In this document: positions 1 to 5,722 of the stretch, one piece after another
Layout: the number at the start of each line of letters is the position of its first letter
How positions within the stretch are numbered: position 1 is the stretch's first letter
Assembly: GCA_016870235.1 (NCBI GenBank)
Contig: VGCB01000092.1
Coordinates: 1 to 8,257, forward strand
Length of the DNA: 8,257 bases
Source: Actinomycetota bacterium
GTDB taxonomy: Bacteria > Actinomycetota > Thermoleophilia > Gaiellales > Gaiellaceae
Direction: 5' to 3'
Notes under the pieces: model-generated
Told to the model about the DNA's origin: nothing
Seen by the model: the letters and a program-made list of their open reading frames with translations, nothing else
Databases searched by the model: none
Position numbers and translations under genes: made by a program

Positions 1-1331
1 AGGAGCTCGGACGCCGCGGGCGTCCGCCGAGGCGCACCGGCGCGGATGATCTCGAGGCCTTGCTCGACTCTCCCGCGGACGGCGGCCGAGCTCTCGCCGG
101 GAGGCGCCGCGAGCTCGTCCGCGCGCGGCCGCGGCATCGCGACCACGAGGTCGAACCGATCGAGAAGCGCACGCGAGACCTTCTCGCGGTAGGCGACGAT
201 GCGGGCGGGTGGGCAGGAGCACCGGTTGCCGCCGTCGCCGCGGCCACCGCACGGGCACAGGTTCATGGCTGCGACGAGCCGGAAGGCCGCCGGGAAGGTG
301 GCTCGGCCGCCGACCCGCGCGACCGAGACGACGCCGTCCTCCAGCGGCTGCCTGAGCGCCTCGATCACCGCCCGCGAGAACTCCGGCAGCTCGTCCAGGA
401 ACAGGACACCGCGATGCGCGAGGCTGACCTCGCCGGGCCGAGGCGAGGCGCCGCCGCCGATCACGGCCGCAGGCGAGGCTCCGTGGTGCGGCGACCGGAA
501 CGGCGGGTAGCGGAGGAGCGGGCACCCGGGCGGGAGGACGCCGGCGACCGAGTGGATCCGCGTCACCTCGAGCGCCTCCTCGCGAGTGAGCGGCGGCAGG
601 ATCCCCGGCAGCCGGCGCGCGAGCATCGTCTTGCCGGTGCCCGGCGGCCCGGCGAGCAGGAGGTTGTGCCCTCCCGCGGCCGCGATCTCGAGCGCACGTC
701 TCCCCCGCTCCTGTCCGCGAACCTCGGCGAGATCGGGCACGCGCACGCCGTCGACCAGCCCCGCCGAGGGCTCTCCGAGCATCCCTGCGGCGCCGTCACC
801 CTCGACCGGCGCGATCGGCTCGTCACCGCGGAGATACGCGACGGCTTCGGTCAGGTGCCCGACTGGGATCGCCTGAGCGCCGGCGAGGGCCGCCTCGGCG
901 GCGCACTCGGTCGGACAGAGGATCCGCGCGATGCCCTGCCGAGCAGCTCCCTCCGCGACCGCGATCACGCCCGGCACCGGGCGTACCCGTCCGTCGAGCG
1001 CGAGCTCGCCGACGACCGTGTGCTCGGCGAGCCGCGCGGCCGGGACCTCTCCGAAGGCGGCGAGCAAGGAGAGCGCGATCGCGAGGTCGAAGCCCGTCCC
1101 CTCCTTGCGAAGGGCCGCGGGAGCCAGGTTGATCGTCACATGGCGATCGGGCCAGGGCAGGAGCGCTGAGTGGACGCCGCTACGGACGCGGTGCTTCGCC
1201 TCCTGGCACGCGCGGTCAGCGAGCCCGACGATGCTGAACGACGGCAGCTGCCCCGGCCGGAGGTGCGCCTCGACCTCGACCCGCCGCGGCTCGATGCCGA
1301 CGAGGGCGTAGGTGACGGCGCGGGCGAGCAC
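1..1331 (-). CDS. comM: ComM/YifB-family Mg-chelatase-like AAA+ ATPase, N-terminal 443 residues (3' end outside window)
   Basis: In Gram-negative bacteria ComM is a hexameric helicase that drives branch migration during natural transformation; in actinobacteria the YifB homologue has no settled role. The frame is open from the GTG at 1331 to base 1 and runs off the window; the family is about 500 residues, so roughly 60 are missing. The N-terminus VLARAVTYALVG matches the usual family start. An N-terminal Lon-protease-like (ChlI) domain spans about residues 1-125 and includes INLAPAALRKEG. The AAA+ core has Walker A GPPGTGKT at 228-235 and Walker B VLFLDEL at 309-315. A CPCG...CSC cluster (C359, C361, C371, C373) matches the family cysteine pattern. 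A GTG at 1340 is also in frame, but the TACCGT box 7 bases before 1331 and family alignment favour 1331. No Shine-Dalgarno is visible. Upstream is the methyltransferase, 58 bases away. dprA would be the expected next gene but is not visible. Identification is firm; the role here is inferred. Confidence 0.95.
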   Translation of the reverse strand, partial: MLARAVTYALVGIEPRRVEVEAHLRPGQLPSFSIVGLADRACQEAKHRVRSGVHSALLPWPDRHVTINLAPAALRKEGTGFDLAIALSLLAAFGEVPAARLAEHTVVGELALDGRVRPVPGVIAVAEGAARQGIARILCPTECAAEAALAGAQAIPVGHLTEAVAYLRGDEPIAPVEGDGAAGMLGEPSAGLVDGVRVPDLAEVRGQERGRRALEIAAAGGHNLLLAGPPGTGKTMLARRLPGILPPLTREEALEVTRIHSVAGVLPPGCPLLRYPPFRSPHHGASPAAVIGGGASPRPGEVSLAHRGVLFLDELPEFSRAVIEALRQPLEDGVVSVARVGGRATFPAAFRLVAAMNLCPCGGRGDGGNRCSCPPARIVAYREKVSRALLDRFDLVVAMPRPRADELAAPPGESSAAVRGRVEQGLEIIRAGAPRRTPAASEL

Positions 1332-1338
1332 ACCGTCC

Positions 1339-1344
1339 ACGGTA
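1339..1344 (-). promoter_or_regulatory. Candidate -10 box (TACCGT) for a leaderless comM transcript
   Basis: TACCGT fits the actinobacterial TANNNT -10 consensus and ends 7 bases before the GTG at 1331, the spacing that puts the transcription start on the start codon. There is no convincing -35 hexamer. Three other genes in this window have the same arrangement, which is the main support. Confidence 0.45.
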
Positions 1345-1389
1345 CGGCAGCAGGTGTTGCGACTCTGTCGCGGTTTCGTGCCGGAATCG

Positions 1390-2685
1390 CTACGCGCGCA
1401 CGGCGACGAGCACCGACTCGAAGTACTCGCCCGAGCGCCGCCCGGTGCGCCGGTTCACGTGCCGCTCGAACCGCTCGAGGGGCCGCAGCCCGGCCCGCCG
1501 GAGGACCTCTGGGTACAGGTCGCGCCGGTCGTTGACGACGATGCACACCCGCGCATCGCGCTCGAGGGCCTCCCGCGCGTTCTCGAACACGGCCGCGACC
1601 CCGTCGACGTACGAGGCGATCGCCGCCCGCCCGGTGCCGAGCGCGGGGCGCCCGAGCTCCTGGTCGCGGCGCTCGTCGAGCCCGAGGAGCTCGTACGCGT
1701 AGCGGTGCTGCTCGTGGTAGTCGATCAGCCCGGGGTACGGCGGCGACGTGACGATGCCGTCGTACGGCCCGACCAGGTCGAGCGTCCGGGCGTCCCCGTG
1801 GAGCACCTCGGCCATCCGCTCGCCGGCACGGACGGCCGCGAACGTCTCGAGCCGGTCGAGCGTGTCGAGCGTGTAGCGGAGCAGGAACCGCCGCGCGTCC
1901 TCGACCGGGCGGCACTCGCGGCGGTGCTTGTGGCACCAGTACGGCGTCGTCTGCGGCGCGCGCGGGAAGTCGAGGTCGAAGTGCGTCGTCCGGCGCGCCG
2001 ATCGCGCCGCGCGAGCGAGGACGACGCGGAGGACGTCGCCGGACCCGACCTGCTCGACGAGCGAGCCGAAGCCCAGGAGCGCGGATGCCGCCGTCGGCGC
2101 GTACCACGCGCGCACGTACGCCGACGCGCCGCGCGGGTAGCGGGCGGCCGGGGCGAACGCCTCGACCTGTCCGTGGGCCCACAGGAGGTCGCGCCGCAGC
2201 GCGTCGAGGTTGACCCGACGGGTCTTGACGCGCATCAGCAGGCAGTTGAAGCCGGCGATGTCGCAACCGGTGGCGTCGTACCCGGACTCGAGCGCCTGCA
2301 CGAGCGTCGTGCCGGAGCCCGCGAAGGGATCGAGGACACGCCCACCGGCCGGGACATAGCGCTCGAGGAGCGCCTCGACGAGCTGCGGGACGAACTTGCC
2401 GAGGTACGGATGGAGGCGGTGGACGTGCTTCGTCCGAAGCCGCTCGGGCAGCTCCGCCTCCGACCACGAGAGCGCCGAGTCGACGCCGAGATCGCGGTAG
2501 AGCGTCTCCTGCGTCAGGCCCACGGAACGTCGTTCGCCCCGGACCGGTCCGCTCCTCCTGAGAAGCTCCAACAACATGAGCACGGGCCGTCTGGCCGTGC
2601 TGGGCGGCGCGCTGCTTCGTCCTCGGTCGCGCCCGTAGCGGGCTACGAGCGCTCCCTGCGTCCTCGCATCGCACTCGCCCATCAC
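1390..2685 (-). CDS. DNA methyltransferase, N6-adenine/N4-cytosine type, apparently solitary
   Basis: An SAM-dependent amino-methyltransferase, probably acting on DNA. Motif I (SAM binding) is VLDPFAGSGTT at residues 117-127 and the catalytic motif IV is TSPPYPG at 313-319. The SPPY form is common in N4-cytosine enzymes but also occurs in N6-adenine ones, so the target base is open. Motif I precedes motif IV with about 185 residues between them, a target-recognition-like region (alpha-type order). That region holds CHKHRREC (251-258), a possible metal or structural knot. NDRRDLY (385-391) and NRRTGRR (411-417) lie near the C-terminus. The start is uncertain: GTG 2685 (followed by ATG 2682) is the longest, but the first 54 codons have more A/T third bases than the rest, so ATG 2577 or GTG 2523 may be real. 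No Shine-Dalgarno fits any of them. No restriction endonuclease gene is next to it. A hairpin terminator separates it from htpX, so it probably has its own promoter. Confidence 0.85.
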   Translation of the reverse strand: MMGECDARTQGALVARYGRDRGRSSAPPSTARRPVLMLLELLRRSGPVRGERRSVGLTQETLYRDLGVDSALSWSEAELPERLRTKHVHRLHPYLGKFVPQLVEALLERYVPAGGRVLDPFAGSGTTLVQALESGYDATGCDIAGFNCLLMRVKTRRVNLDALRRDLLWAHGQVEAFAPAARYPRGASAYVRAWYAPTAASALLGFGSLVEQVGSGDVLRVVLARAARSARRTTHFDLDFPRAPQTTPYWCHKHRRECRPVEDARRFLLRYTLDTLDRLETFAAVRAGERMAEVLHGDARTLDLVGPYDGIVTSPPYPGLIDYHEQHRYAYELLGLDERRDQELGRPALGTGRAAIASYVDGVAAVFENAREALERDARVCIVVNDRRDLYPEVLRRAGLRPLERFERHVNRRTGRRSGEYFESVLVAVRA

Positions 2686-2734
2686 GCCCAGCCAGCGCGT
2701 GGTCGTTGTGTCAGACCTTCTTACGCAGGCGAGA

Positions 2735-2770
2735 GCGGAGAGCCGGGCCCCGCATGCCCAGGCTCTCCGC
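2735..2770 (-). terminator. Strong stem-loop downstream of htpX, probable terminator
   Basis: A perfect 10-bp stem, GCGGAGAGCC (2735-2744) with GGCTCTCCGC (2761-2770), continues as GGGC (2745-2748) with GCCC (2756-2759) around a 7-base loop, with one bulged A at 2760. It begins 42 bases after the htpX stop. No T-run follows on the minus strand, so it is not a textbook intrinsic terminator; U-less terminators are, however, often reported in high-GC actinobacteria. It could also act as a 3' mRNA stabiliser. Confidence 0.65.
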
Positions 2771-2812
2771 GGGGGAGAGGGGTCGGTCGGCGTCGCGGCG
2801 CCGCGCGGGGCC

Positions 2813-3691
2813 TCAGCCGGCCGTCGCGAGCGCCCAGTGGACGCCGCGCGAGGCGTCGAAGCGCTGGAGCCGCTCGATCCGAGCCGGGATCGCCGGGTGG
2901 GTGGAGAAGAGCCCGGCCATGCCGCGGCCGCCGAGCGGGCTCGCGATGTAGAGCGACGCCGTCGCCGGGTTCACCTGCATCGGGATCACCTCGGTGCCGC
3001 GCTGGAGGCTTGCGAGCGCCCGTGCGAGCGGCTCGCCGTCGCCCATGATCCGCGCCGCGGTCTCGTCTGCGAGGTACTCGCGCTGGCGCGAGACGGCGAG
3101 CTGGATGATCATCGCGGCGATCGGCGCGACGAGGATCGCGACGATCGCGCCGACGGCGCCGAGCGGGTTCTCCTCGTCGTCGCCGCCGCCGAACAGCCAC
3201 TGGAACTGGAGGATGTTCGCGATCGCCGAGATCGCCGCGCCGATCATCGCCGCGATCGTCGTCACGAGCACGTCGCGGTTCTTGATGTGGGCGAGCTCGT
3301 GCGCGACGACGCCCCTGACCTCGCTCCGCGGCATCAGCTGGAGCAGCCCCTCGGTGACGGCGACGACGCTGTGCTTCGGGCTACGGCCCGCTGCGAAGGC
3401 GTTCGGCTGCGCCGAGGGGATCAGGTACACGCGCGGGATCGGGATGCCGGCACGGCCGGCGAGCTCGGTCACGTCCTGGTGGAGCTCCGGCGCCTCCGCC
3501 TGCTCGAGCGGACGGGCCCGGCTCATCCTCAGCGCGAGCCGGTCGGAGAACCAGAACATGCCGAGGTTGAAGAGCACGGCAATGACGGCGAAGAGCAGGA
3601 TTCCGCTCGAGCCGCCGACCATGCCGCCCACGCCGATGAACAGCGCGGTGAGCCCTGCGACGAGGATCCAGGTGCGGAATCGGGTCGACAT
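2813..3691 (-). CDS. htpX: HtpX-family membrane zinc metalloprotease (M48)
   Basis: HtpX cleaves misfolded or damaged membrane proteins at the inner membrane as part of envelope quality control. The product is 292 residues, a normal length. Numbering from the ATG at 3691, hydrophobic segments lie at about 7-30 and 31-48, and two more follow the active site at about 145-163 and 177-200. The zinc site is HELAH at 131-135, with the third ligand E205 in SRQREYLAD. The C-terminal THPAIPARIERL is a family signature. The frame stays open back to 3799, but those 36 extra residues look non-coding and hold an inverted repeat, so 3691 is preferred. An AAAGGA lies about 13 bases before the ATG, the only recognisable Shine-Dalgarno-like sequence among the genes here, though the spacing is long. 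The 207-base gap upstream and the hairpin downstream suggest a single-gene unit. Expression may be stress controlled through the upstream repeats (inference). Confidence 0.95.
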   Translation of the reverse strand: MSTRFRTWILVAGLTALFIGVGGMVGGSSGILLFAVIAVLFNLGMFWFSDRLALRMSRARPLEQAEAPELHQDVTELAGRAGIPIPRVYLIPSAQPNAFAAGRSPKHSVVAVTEGLLQLMPRSEVRGVVAHELAHIKNRDVLVTTIAAMIGAAISAIANILQFQWLFGGGDDEENPLGAVGAIVAILVAPIAAMIIQLAVSRQREYLADETAARIMGDGEPLARALASLQRGTEVIPMQVNPATASLYIASPLGGRGMAGLFSTHPAIPARIERLQRFDASRGVHWALATAG

Positions 3692-3709
3692 CGTGTTCAG
3701 TGAGTCCTT

Positions 3710-3737
3710 TCCGGTTGACGTCTGCCAGTCAACCGGA
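3710..3737. promoter_or_regulatory. Perfect 10-bp inverted repeat just upstream of htpX, candidate operator or mRNA hairpin
   Basis: TCCGGTTGAC (3710-3719) and GTCAACCGGA (3728-3737) are perfect complements separated by 8 bases; arm centres are 18 bp apart. The left edge is 18 bases before the htpX ATG and touches the AAAGGA ribosome-binding candidate. It does not match the CIRCE (HrcA) or HAIR (HspR) heat-shock operators as I know them. The minus-strand TTGACT inside it resembles a -35 box, but no matching -10 follows. A repressor site or an RNA switch hiding the ribosome-binding site are the two main readings. Confidence 0.55.
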
Positions 3738-3758
3738 GCTTTCTCCCGCCCCCGCTGC

Positions 3759-3777
3759 CCTGTCGTCCCTCGACAGG
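3759..3777. repeat. Short inverted repeat, 7-bp stem with 5-base loop, in the htpX upstream region
   Basis: CCTGTCG (3759-3765) and CGACAGG (3771-3777) are perfect complements around TCCCT. It lies 22 bases upstream of the larger inverted repeat near htpX. It may be a second operator or a leader hairpin. Confidence 0.4.
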
Positions 3778-3802
3778 CCAGACGGAGCGGCCGGCGCACC
3801 CG

Positions 3803-3814
3803 GGCCAGCTGGCC
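3803..3814. repeat. 12-bp perfect palindrome GGCCAGCTGGCC in the yraN-htpX gap
   Basis: A self-complementary 12-mer with no loop, in the middle of the gap between yraN and htpX. It could bind a dimeric regulator. Short G/C palindromes also arise by chance in DNA this GC-rich, so support is modest. The rest of the gap (3815-3898) shows only a weak GGGG/CCCC stem and a TACACT box at 3871-3876 without a -35. Confidence 0.3.
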
Positions 3815-3898
3815 GTTCTGACGAGTACGCCCGTTTGGGGATAGTGCCCCCCGGTAGACGTGCTGATCTGAGTGTAGGAAACGGGGCTGTCGTCGTGG

Positions 3899-4273
3899 TT
3901 ATTCCAGTATTAAGGCGGCCTGGCCGTCTCCATCGTCGCCGTCGTCCTCGGCCACCCAGAGTCGGCGCGTGACCCTGTGCCCCGTGACTGCCGCCGCCTC
4001 GAGGACGACGTCGAGGTCACGCGTCTCGGGGTGCGCGGCGAGCCACGCACGCGCGGCGCGCTCGACGCGGCGCCGCTTGACGGCGCCGACGGCGGCGATC
4101 CCGCCGCCGAAGGCGTCGTGCGCCGCGCGCTCCTTCACCTCCACGAACACGAGCCGCCTGCCGCGCCGGAGCACGAGGTCGAGCTCGCCGCCGCCGATGC
4201 GGACGTTGGCGTCCAGGATCCGGTAGCCGCGCAGCCGGTAGGCGGCCGCGGCGACCCGCTCGCCCCGGTTCAC
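3899..4273 (-). CDS. yraN: YraN/UPF0102 family protein (PD-(D/E)XK nuclease fold)
   Basis: A 124-residue protein of the UPF0102 family, related in fold to Holliday-junction-resolvase-like endonucleases; its cellular role is not settled. The core is GGGELDLVLRRG at 27-38 followed by FVEVKER at 43-49, giving the nuclease-fold residues E30, D32, E45 and K47. The early G4-E5 pair is also typical. The start is the GTG at 4273, whose GTGA overlaps the rnhB stop by four bases, implying translational coupling. The C-terminal tail AEDDGDDGDG is acidic and low complexity, and the last codons include TTA (3911-3913) and ATA (3908-3910), both rare in DNA this GC-rich. In many bacteria comM follows yraN; here htpX and a methyltransferase intervene. 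Confidence 0.9.
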   Translation of the reverse strand: MNRGERVAAAAYRLRGYRILDANVRIGGGELDLVLRRGRRLVFVEVKERAAHDAFGGGIAAVGAVKRRRVERAARAWLAAHPETRDLDVVLEAAAVTGHRVTRRLWVAEDDGDDGDGQAALILE

Positions 4274-4923
4274 CGCGCGCGAGCGAGGTTCTCGCCGCGC
4301 TCGTACGCTCGCGCGTTGAAGGAGCGGCGATGCTGCGCGCAGGGGCCGTGCGCGCGGACGGCGGCCGTGTGGGACGGCGTGATGTACCCGACGTGCGAGG
4401 AGAAGCCGTAGCGGGGATGGAGCGCGTCGATCCGGCGCATCAGCCGGTCGCGCGTGACCTTCGCCACGATCGAGGCGGCGGCGATCGCGGCGCTCTTCGT
4501 GTCGCCGTCGACGACGGCGCGATGCGGCGGCGCCAGCGGCCCGAGCCGGAATCCGTCCACGAGGCACGCGGTCTGGTCGGAGGCGAGGTCCGCGAGGACG
4601 GCGCGAAGCCCGGCGAGGTTCGATCGGTGGAGGCCGTCGAGGTCGATCCGGCCGGAGGGGATCACCCGAACCGAGAACCGGGTCGCGGCGGCGACGACCG
4701 CGTGGAAGAGGCGCTCGCGCTCGTCCGGATCGACCTGCTTCGAGTCGTTCAGGGTCGCAAGGGGCCGGACCCGGGGGCCGCGAAGCGTCTGGTAGTCGAA
4801 CAGGACGCCGGCGACGACCAGCGGCCCCGCGAGGCAGCCTCGACCCGCTTCGTCCGCGCCCGCGACGAAGCGCGACTCGAGCCGGCGATCGAAGCGGAGG
4901 AGTCGCTGACCGATCGGAGCCAC
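4270..4923 (-). CDS. rnhB: Ribonuclease HII
   Basis: RNase HII cuts the RNA strand of RNA-DNA hybrids and starts removal of single ribonucleotides from DNA. The 217-residue product has the signature GADEAGRGCLAGPLVVAGV at 22-40, with metal-binding D24 and E25, then LNDSK at 58-62, LVDG with D123 at 121-124, and GDTK with D141 followed by AAASIVAKVTRDR at 148-160. HPRYGF at 169-174 and the SFN near the C-terminus (201-203) are also typical. The start is a GTG at 4923 with no Shine-Dalgarno; a TATCCT box ends 7 bases before it, so the mRNA may be leaderless. It overlaps yraN by four bases. The 78 bases upstream to the lipoprotein stop contain a 12-bp palindrome, GCCGGGCCCGGC (4939-4950), next to the -10 box. 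Confidence 0.96.
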   Translation of the reverse strand: MAPIGQRLLRFDRRLESRFVAGADEAGRGCLAGPLVVAGVLFDYQTLRGPRVRPLATLNDSKQVDPDERERLFHAVVAAATRFSVRVIPSGRIDLDGLHRSNLAGLRAVLADLASDQTACLVDGFRLGPLAPPHRAVVDGDTKSAAIAAASIVAKVTRDRLMRRIDALHPRYGFSSHVGYITPSHTAAVRAHGPCAQHRRSFNARAYERGENLARAR

Positions 4924-4930
4924 GCCACCG

Positions 4931-4936
4931 AGGATA
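4931..4936 (-). promoter_or_regulatory. Candidate -10 box (TATCCT) for leaderless rnhB-yraN transcript
   Basis: TATCCT is 7 bases upstream of the rnhB GTG. The wider string TATCCTCGGT is almost identical to TATCCTCCGT before the lipoprotein gene. No good -35 is visible; the palindrome GCCGGGCCCGGC at 4939-4950 occupies part of the spacer and could be an operator. Confidence 0.5.
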
Positions 4937-5001
4937 TCGCCGGGCCCGGCCCGATTCGGCGCACCTCCGTCGCGGCTTCGCTCCGACTTCGTTGCGGGCG
5001 C

Positions 5002-5325
5002 CTACACCGGAAGCGTGCAGCCGGCGTCCTCGCGGTAGAGCGCGAAGCGGGCGTGCGTCGCGTCGAGGAGCGTGACACGCCACCAGTCGCAGCCGCCCTG
5101 TCTGCGGTGCGCAGCGCAGTAGAAGAGCTCCGTTCGCACGTTGCGCGCGATCGGGTTCTGGGCGGCGTCGGTGCACGACACCCGGCTGGAGTACCCGTCC
5201 CGGCCGTCGAGATGCTGCTCGAGAAGCGTACGGGCCGCCTGCTGCTGGATGTCCTCCCCACAGCCGGCGGCTGCGAGCGCGCCCGCCGCGAGAAGGACGA
5301 GACCGAGCGCTCTCCGGAGGGCCAT
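5002..5325 (-). CDS. Small secreted cysteine-rich lipoprotein, function unknown
   Basis: I do not recognise a family with confidence. The 107-residue product starts at ATG 5325 with a textbook export signal: MALRR, then a hydrophobic stretch rich in L and A, then AAAGC with the probable lipidated cysteine at residue 22. The mature part has four more cysteines (C51, C70, C79, C103), enough for two disulfides, and no membrane segment, so it is probably an extracytoplasmic lipid-anchored domain. It is short and weakly like small actinobacterial lipoproteins of the DUF4333 sort, which is only an impression. The frame stays open upstream to 5655, but only because that DNA lacks A on this strand; the TATCCT box 6 bases before ATG 5325 and the signal peptide fix the start. 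No Shine-Dalgarno. It lies between rplS and rnhB, where I know of no standard lipoprotein gene. Confidence 0.8.
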   Translation of the reverse strand: MALRRALGLVLLAAGALAAAGCGEDIQQQAARTLLEQHLDGRDGYSSRVSCTDAAQNPIARNVRTELFYCAAHRRQGGCDWWRVTLLDATHARFALYREDAGCTLPV

Positions 5326-5331
5326 CGACGG

Positions 5332-5337
5332 AGGATA
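5332..5337 (-). promoter_or_regulatory. Candidate -10 box (TATCCT) for leaderless lipoprotein transcript
   Basis: TATCCT is 6 bases before the ATG at 5325. The ten bases TATCCTCCGT differ by one from the equivalent site before rnhB. There is no convincing -35 hexamer. Confidence 0.5.
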
Positions 5338-5446
5338 CGGGGGAGCGTCCGACGGAGGCGAAGGCACCGGAGCGGAGAAGCGCGGCGAAGCGACGACCGC
5401 CGCCACTGCCGTCACACGTGAGCACGCGGGCGAGCACGACCAAGCA

Positions 5447-5498
5447 CGACCAACCACAGAAGCCACGCGAGCCCGCCGGCCCACGGCCGCCCGAGCCG
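5447..5498. repeat. 52-bp perfect direct repeat, copy 1 (distal to rplS)
   Basis: Identical to 5665-5716, offset 218 bases. With three mismatches (5442, 5446, 5499) the similarity extends over about 5431-5505. Each copy holds a small hairpin, CGGCC-CAC-GGCCG (5477-5489 here). The copies do not code for the same peptide in any shared gene context. Confidence 0.95.
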
Positions 5499-5664
5499 CG
5501 ACGACCACGGAGCCGCGAGCACGCGCGAGCACCGGCAAGCGCCAGACAACAACGGCCGCACGAGCACCGAGCCCCCCGGCACGAGCGCCCACGGCACCCA
5601 GCGCGCGACGCGAGACCCAAGCAGCCGCCCCCACGCGCGAAGCGCGAGCGAGCACGACCGAGCC

Positions 5665-5716
5665 CGACCAACCACAGAAGCCACGCGAGCCCGCCGGCCC
5701 ACGGCCGCCCGAGCCG
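5665..5716. repeat. 52-bp perfect direct repeat, copy 2 (next to the rplS stop)
   Basis: Identical to 5447-5498. It begins 6 bases after the rplS stop on the minus strand, with its hairpin at 5695-5707. This copy could serve as the rplS terminator or 3' end; no T-run marks it as intrinsic. Confidence 0.95.
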
Positions 5717-5722
5717 GGACGA

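Noticed and set aside
60..1169. 369-codon open frame on the plus strand
   Set aside because: It is antisense to comM, which has intact Walker A, Walker B and cysteine motifs; the plus product is R/E/D low-complexity shadow.
1136..2674. 512-codon open frame on the minus strand
   Set aside because: Overlaps the methyltransferase and comM in another frame; its product is arginine/alanine-rich with no domain, a high-GC artefact.
2578..2812. tRNA or small RNA gene in the htpX-methyltransferase gap
   Set aside because: Only a long hairpin is present; no T-arm GTTCRANNC or cloverleaf geometry could be found.
3692..3799. Extension of HtpX by 36 residues to an upstream start
   Set aside because: The extra peptide lacks family similarity and covers a perfect inverted repeat and the AAAGGA; the ATG at 3691 gives the usual HtpX N-terminus.
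5326..5655. Longer lipoprotein starting at 5655
   Set aside because: It would bury the signal peptide 110 residues inside the protein and depends on the A-free tract for its openness.
5412..5702. 96-codon minus frame inside the adenine-free tract (W/L/V/R-rich, membrane-like)
   Set aside because: No stop codon is possible in A-free DNA, so openness carries no information; all three minus frames are equally open and there is no start signal.
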